Shown here: piece after piece, positions 57,934 through 64,000 of the stretch
Numbering within the stretch: the first letter of the stretch is position 1
How the letters are laid out: each line of letters begins with the position of its first letter
From: Miscanthus floridulus
Lineage: Eukaryota; Streptophyta; Magnoliopsida; Poales; Poaceae
Direction: 5' to 3'
DNA length: 64,000 nucleotides
NCBI RefSeq assembly: GCF_019320115.1
Contig: NC_089597.1
Location: forward strand, 118,426,000-118,489,999
The notes under the pieces: model-generated
What the model was told of the DNA's origin: nothing
Databases searched by the model: none
Seen by the model: only the letters and a program-made list of their open reading frames with translations
Program-made: the position numbers and the translations under genes

Positions 57934-58050
57934 GGCCTGTTCGCTTGAACTTATCAGTCGGCTTATCAGCTAAAATCTACAGCCATTTTCTCTCACAACA
58001 AATCAGCCAAGGCTGGCTTATCAGTCGACTTTAATACCAGCCGAACAGGC
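57934..58050. mobile_element. MITE, GCCTGTTCGCTT family, copy 11
   Basis: Ends GGGCCTGTTCGCTTGAAC and CCAGCCGAACAGGC; core CATTTTCTCTCACAACAAAT. Confidence 0.8.
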
Positions 58051-58595
58051 GTTGACATCGCCGCTGAAGCCGTCGCCGATCTTCGACGCCGATGCTTGTG
58101 CCGACGTCCCTGGCGCGACTACTTCGACGACGTCGACGTCCCCGACGTTGTTAGCGGAACGGATCTGCTACCTCTACCTGCAACTAATCTGCACTGGATC
58201 AACATGTACCATCACCGTCAAATAGGCAGATCTACGACAATGCCAAACATCATACATGGTATGTATGTACTAACCACTGCCCTACGTGGCACGTGAGGTA
58301 GATCAAATTAGCATCCTCTGTGAGGTATGAGAACCGCATCTCTTGCATATTTCATATGTCCCGACCATCGAGTCAGGCTAATATTTTGCACTAATTTTTT
58401 CTACACGAAGTGGATATATGTACAAGAAGTACGTGCATATAACGTGTAAAAGCAATTGTATCTACCGAGTATGCATCTAAGGTTAATTAATAAAAAAAAC
58501 TGTTACAAAATTTACATGGCACGAAGACCAGTTCACGTAGATCTAGATCTACTAGCAGTAGTTCTATTCACCAATGCCTAATATTCACAGAAAAA
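58051..58595. other. Intergenic, no gene recognised
   Basis: A 66-codon plus-strand frame at 58096-58296 lacks motifs. The rest is AT-rich. Confidence 0.35.
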
Positions 58596-58714
58596 GGCCT
58601 GTTCGCTGGTTGGGGCTGGTGCTGGTTTGGGCTGGCTGGTGCTGGTTTTTTGTGAGAGGAAAACACTATTGGCTGGTTGGTTTGGGCTGGCTGAAACCAA
58701 CAAGCGAACAGGCC
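58596..58714. mobile_element. MITE, GCCTGTTCGCTT family, copy 12
   Basis: Ends GGCCTGTTCGCTGGTTGG and CCAACAAGCGAACAGGCC form a near-perfect inverted repeat; the core is in the reverse orientation (TTGTGAGAGGAAAACACT). Among the best preserved copies. Confidence 0.85.
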
Positions 58715-59400
58715 GAAAGTTGCCGCCGAATCGGCACATCCCAATGAGGGCCACTGCCCGCATGCAGGTGAGCATCAGCACCCGTGCAGGCCGCCAGCAA
58801 GTGACTGCCGCTGTCTGGGCATGATCCCGGCTGCATGCACGTGACCGATGCTGCCTGAACACGCGCGACCGCCACCGGCTGCTTGCACGCAAGTCGTCAC
58901 TGCCCTCCAGTTCGACTGCATGCGAAAGCACCACGCTCCGACCAGATCGCCACCCGCATTGCCGGCCCGTACGCCGTCACGCTGTTCATCGTAACCTGAA
59001 GTCGCCCCCAGCCACGTGACTCATACAAATACGTAGGAGTAGTTCCGACTACCCGGCCGGTAGCCCAGACCCACGGCCTGCATGCCGTCGCTCCTCGCAG
59101 AGAACAGGTCACCCTCGGCCACCCTACATGCAGCAAGTAGCAGCCACGGACAACCGCTTCCGCCTCGTGGTGGTGCTGAGACAGGGAAAAAGGAGAAGGC
59201 GTATGGTTTTGTCCGTGGCCGTCCCATGTGACAAGCGAAGCAGATTGTCATGGGCCGAACAAAAGAAAAGAACGACCAGTTCTCAGGGCAAGTATACACG
59301 GTTGGGCAGAAATTGGGCTGTCCGAAAAATCTGTAAAATTTTCCAGAAAATAAGAAAAGGTCTAATAAATCTGATTTTTTTTTATAAAGAGGCTCATGTT
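58715..59400. other. Intergenic, no gene recognised
   Basis: GC-balanced DNA with chance frames of up to about 90 codons on both strands and no motif. Confidence 0.35.
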
Positions 59401-62400
59401 TTTGAATAAGTATTTGACCTCTACTCTTGAAGAGTCGATTATTTACTTTCTGGGAATTAATGGAATCGAGGTGTTTTTTAATACAATCCCTCGAGAATTT
59501 TAGTTTTTACAACAGTTTTCTGATTAATTATCCTTTGACCCTCTATCAATGCATATCTGTTGTAATGCTTATACCAGCATGTATAAGAACTTGTATATAT
59601 AACATTAAACCTGTAGTTTAATTATTGTTGTTTGCCTAGCTTATTTACTTTTTCTAATTAAATAGTAGATTAATTTTGAAAAAATTTCTACACTTTGAAT
59701 TTAGTTCTGAAAAAAAATGCTAGAACAATATCATTATGAATTTTTATACCATGTAATTGCAAGAATAATTTTTTGAATGATTATATTAGAAACATGATAT
59801 AAGGTATATGAGCTCTCTAAATCCTATAGATTTTAGACTTGTCACCTTTGAGAGGCTCATATTTGTTTTTTCTAGCATAATGAATTTTGGGGATAATTGA
59901 ATACTTGGTATTAATTCTGAAAATTTGCATATACCATAATCATGAAAATGTTAGGATGCTTCTAAGAATATTTTGCATAACCGTCCACTATTTTTTTGCA
60001 CCTTGCTACTTGTTTACATGCAGTAAACCTATATGCACATGATTAGTTATAATGATATATGCATGAAGAAGGAATATCCTGGACTTTGCCCTGAATGGCC
60101 GAATTATATAGCATGGTCATCGTTAAATCCTAGTAGGATATTCTACAACCACTGAAGTGGAGTGAATTTTAAGCATTGTAATTCCTGATATTACTCTCAA
60201 AGAATGAGTATATGATCAAGCTAAATCCTAAAGGTCTTATGGGACTCACTGCATGATAAGTTCTAGAAGATATCCTATATTGTGATTGCATAATATCAGA
60301 AATATTGAAAATTAAATTTTCAAGCTATATGACCATATGAGAATAATGTTGTTCTATAAGCAAATACAATTAGCTTGAAGCTTTGTGATTAAAAGTCCTA
60401 GAAGACAACATGATAGATAAGACTTTGTCTAATTCCAGAAGAAATATTTCTTGAAACAGAAGACCGAGAGCATTGAAGTACTAGAAGTATTCAAATTTAT
60501 CATCCAAAATTACTCAATATCAAGCAGAAATTGAGTTAGAATGTTTAGACAGCATTATGAATCAGGATATATGACTTGCATATGTTATATTCCTAGAAGG
60601 ATCATGATTACATATCACAACTATAAAATAGAGCATGCTTGAAGCTGCTAAATGTCAAGCATAGAAATTAAGATATGTAAGAATCGATAAGAATTAGAAC
60701 ATTTAAGTTTTTTCTTGAAGAAGAACTTAAATTATGTGCTTATAGACTTATATTGTCTTTAAAATTACTATCTAGAAGTATTAGTAGTAGCGGTGGTGCA
60801 TTAAGTTTTAATTCCCGTTGAATTAAGTGGTTCTCATATACTCACAGAAGAGTCAATGGTTAATTTATTAGCTTGAAGACTAATATGAAGCATTTAATAT
60901 TCTTAGTTACAATTCTTACTTGCAGTAATATGTATTAATCTTGCATGGAATGAATTAGATTTATATGTTTTACATATAAATAATTGACTATTTGCCTATC
61001 TAAATAGGTTTTGCATTAATTTTATCCACAAAGAAGCCTCCGTTAACCACAAAGGTTATAGTTTTTTGTGCACTACTACCATGTAGGTGGAAGGAAAATT
61101 GAATTTCCTATAAGCATATGAACAATTGGACTATACTTGTATATGAATTGATCTTAGAAGGACCAATTTAGCCAAGTATAATCCATAAACTAAGTATTGA
61201 ATACTTCAGCCCTGAAACTAGAAGTTTATGTCCTACCCTGAATCTGTTGTTGTACACTAAATAGTATATTGGATATGTGAATTTCATGCCACAACCAATG
61301 AATACTAGAAGTATGATTGGATTCTATGAAATATTAGAAATGATTATTCATAGTCGCATGCAGCTTATTACTACTTGAAGTAATTATGGCATGAAAACAG
61401 AGAGGAATTTTGGATAAAGGTATAAGAAAATGTGGGTAATATATATTTAATAGGCATAGCCTTCCTAAATCTATCTTTAAGTGCATGTATCAGGACTTGA
61501 AGTCCTAGCCACGTCCCTTCCGTCCGAGTTAACTTTTCTCTACATTGCACTAATTGCAAGCAAGCTTGTAGCTTTGTATTTTGTTGTTATCTATTACGTT
61601 GGATTGAATACCAATATTTCATATTACACATGAATGCGTATCACTATGTTGTGCTCTCGTTGAGCTGGAACTGTCTCCACTCCTGCATGAATATTAGCAT
61701 AGAAGCTATATTCATAGCTTGTAGCTACTACTTTTCCCCTCATAATCAAATTGGTTAGCTAGTATGTTATGCCAAAATAGTTTTTATTGAAGTAATGAAT
61801 ATGTTGCTTTTAACGCATTGCATGCGTAAGCAATATGATTAATCTAAGGCCAATCATCCTAAGATCAGGGGAGTGAGTTAATATGAAATTAACTCAATGG
61901 TGACTAACCCAATTGATGGGATGAATAATTGTGGAATGAAGATGGTAGATAAAACACTTCTGATGATTTGGGATTTATGAAGAAAAGGCAGTTGGGGAAA
62001 TTTGCATTAATGACAATTAGAAAATTCTAGAAGAAATTCCATGTGGATTTGAAAGTTGCGTATTCTATACATTTGATTTGAAGTGTATGGTCTATTTTTT
62101 TAATGCATGAGTACTTGGATCAATTTTTTAGGCTAAACAATAAAGAAGCTAGACAATGAAATAGTTTTGTAAACTATAATATGTGCAAATCAGGGGGAGA
62201 ATATCTCTGAATTTATAGGAATGCTGAACATTCTCAAGTGAACTTTATATATTCTAGCTCATTGCATTTAATGAATAATAACCCCATGTTAAAATATGTG
62301 CGTGAATACTTTCCATATAACTTTATCATAGCAATGGGCCTCCACTTATAGTTGGGGATACATGGATCTAAATTTCCATTATTTTAAGTTCATGATAGGG

Positions 62401-63840
62401 GATATCTTTTGAAGTATGCTATTAAAGATCTAATATTGACATTAGGAGGAGAGACAACCTATTATTTTGAATGCCAAATATTATCTCTTAGAAGGAAAAT
62501 GATCTTGAGAGAATATTCCTAGAAGCTTACAGTAGGAATAGTATCACACACTAAATCAAATAATAGTTTGACTAATGCTCTTATGAAGGATGAAGCAGAG
62601 CATATGCCAGATATTTTTGGAAATATGAGGAGTAACTTGAAGTTATAAACCAGAAGTTGTGTTTATAAGTAGTAAACTAAATATTGTATATTATCAAGCT
62701 AAAATATATGAGGACGCCTGTGGGTTCTAGTTTAGTGTATACTTGTTAAATAAAATAAGAACAAACTCCTCCATTCTCATGAAGAGAACACCTCATGAAG
62801 AAGGTTAACCACCTCATGAAGAGGATCATCACGAAGATGAAATCCAACACACTAAACGCGCATCATTAGTGTTGGGTATGTGGAACAACAAATCATCTCT
62901 TGTTTGGAAAATAACAAAGAGATGGAATAATCTCATATTATGAGAATATTGGGAGAAAATAATAGTTGTCGATAACGCTACCTCTATAATTGCAAATGTT
63001 TCTCTTATGGGAACCCAGATCCAGAAAAGAAAGTTCATGGCAAAGTTGCCTGTAGCGATTATATCAGGTCAATGAAGAAAGCAATTGAGGTTGAATCTCC
63101 TACTAAGAAGAAATAAATTTTTTGCTATGTCTCTAGCAAATGAAATGAATGAATATAAAATATGCAATAAATAAATGGATTATGAAGATCCATATAGTTC
63201 CTGAAGAATATAAATCGCAACATATAAAAATTAAATCTCATACCATGTATTAAGAAGTCTAAGGTAGAATATATTCCTTTATGAATATTGAAGTCTTAAG
63301 AACAACATGTCCTAAAAGGAAAAGAGTCATCGGACGACTTTGTAGTGAATAACACTATCTTATTGTGTATATCACATAATAATCTCTCATGTAGTAGAGA
63401 ATATATCTCTTAGAAGAGAAATATTATTCACCGAAAAATAAGAACATCCTTAAAAGAATTAATCCATGTAGGATTTACGAGTTGATTATAGAATAAACAC
63501 CATTAATCCTGAAGTGAATATAGACCCGAGAGAAAAAAATGAGGAATCCTAAACACCATGAAGGTGTCATACAAACACTGAAAAAATGTATATTGCAAGG
63601 CTAGCAATAAAGTGTTGATATCCTCTAAATACCATAGAAGATATAAGAATAATAGTGACTTTAGCAATTGAATTATCCCATAAATGCCAAATGCAAGACT
63701 AGATTTATTATTTAGTGGTACAATCAAAATCCCGAAGATTTGTAGAACATATAATTTAAAAGTCCACTAAAAAAATATAAGTATTCAAACTCTAGTATAA
63801 GATTTGATGTACTATCTAGAAGATTAAATAGTGTAACTTA
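59400..63840. other. AT-rich decayed repeat DNA without coding capacity
   Basis: Over 4.4 kb there is no frame longer than about 75 codons. The word TAGAAG recurs throughout (for example near 60263, 60399, 60489, 60597, 61306 and 62520), and an isolated purine-rich AATCAGGGGGAGAAT at about 62188 resembles the polypurine tract of a copia element. I interpret it as a very old retroelement body, possibly copia, but no protein motif is readable with confidence. Confidence 0.4.
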
Positions 63841-64000
63841 TGAAAGGTCCTAATATGGCTAGAGGGGGGTGAATAGCCTATTTAAAAATCTACAAATCAA
63901 CTAGAGCAATTTGATTAGTATGACAAATAGCGAAATACAAACTTGCTCTAGCTCTACAAGGGTTGCAAGCCACATATCCAACAATTCTAGTTGCAATGAT
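63841..64000 (+). repeat. Start of an LTR-like repeat, probably Ty1/copia
   Basis: Begins TGAAAGGTCCTAATATGGC and continues AGAGGGGGGTGAATAGCC up to the window edge, wording I associate with widespread grass LTRs of Sirevirus/copia elements. The assignment is from memory, not a search, and the other end is outside the window. Confidence 0.45.

Overview
The window looks like nuclear DNA of a grass, most probably of the sorghum/sugarcane/maize group. The reasons are intron-rich genes with plant-type GT..AG splice sites, a nuclear gene for a plastid ribosomal protein, GC-rich grass-type first exons, and dense nested grass transposons: Ty3/gypsy, CACTA, hAT, LINE and several MITE families. The species is an inference.

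Layout. 1-4893: 5' half of a minus-strand Ty3/gypsy retrotransposon (pol, gag, primer-binding site, LTR). 5041-9614: decayed minus-strand CACTA element with a broken TNP2 transposase. 9.6-15 kb: a patchwork of small relics, comprising a second CACTA end, a mitochondrial-type Hsp70 fragment, a copia zinc knuckle, a copy of the GDSL gene tail and a broken cysteine-protease propeptide gene. 15130-19521: complete GDSL esterase/lipase gene (minus, 3 exons), whose 3.2-kb first intron holds a foldback element. 21287-25270: hAT element with perfect 8-bp target duplication and a transposase broken by one stop codon. 25.4-28.1 kb: two non-autonomous CACTA elements and a MITE. 28.3-29.25 kb: second protease-propeptide relic, inverted relative to the first. 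29735-31795: nuclear gene for plastid ribosomal protein L24 (minus). 33819-36946: complete 13-exon family-1 beta-glucosidase (plus), followed by a 5'-truncated LINE. 41573-41983: intronless single-EF-hand protein (plus). 42-48 kb: MITEs and a long-inverted-repeat element. 48341-51870: LTR-retrotransposon remnant with an unusual ORF. 52-55.9 kb: repeats and possible gene fragments. 55943-57177: F-box/DUF295 pseudogene. 59.4-63.8 kb: AT-rich decayed repeat DNA. 63841 onward: start of another LTR-like repeat.

Four genes appear functional: GDSL lipase, plastid RPL24, GH1 beta-glucosidase and the EF-hand protein. They are unrelated in role, and nothing suggests an operon-like or clustered pathway. 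Most of the remaining sequence is mobile-element derived. I found no convincing new biological system. The most interesting items are structural: a tRNA-like promoter module duplicated inside a CACTA element, telomere-like repeats inside the hAT element, paired inverted protease-propeptide relics, a retroelement ORF with an internal repeat, and a datable nest of insertions behind the beta-glucosidase gene.
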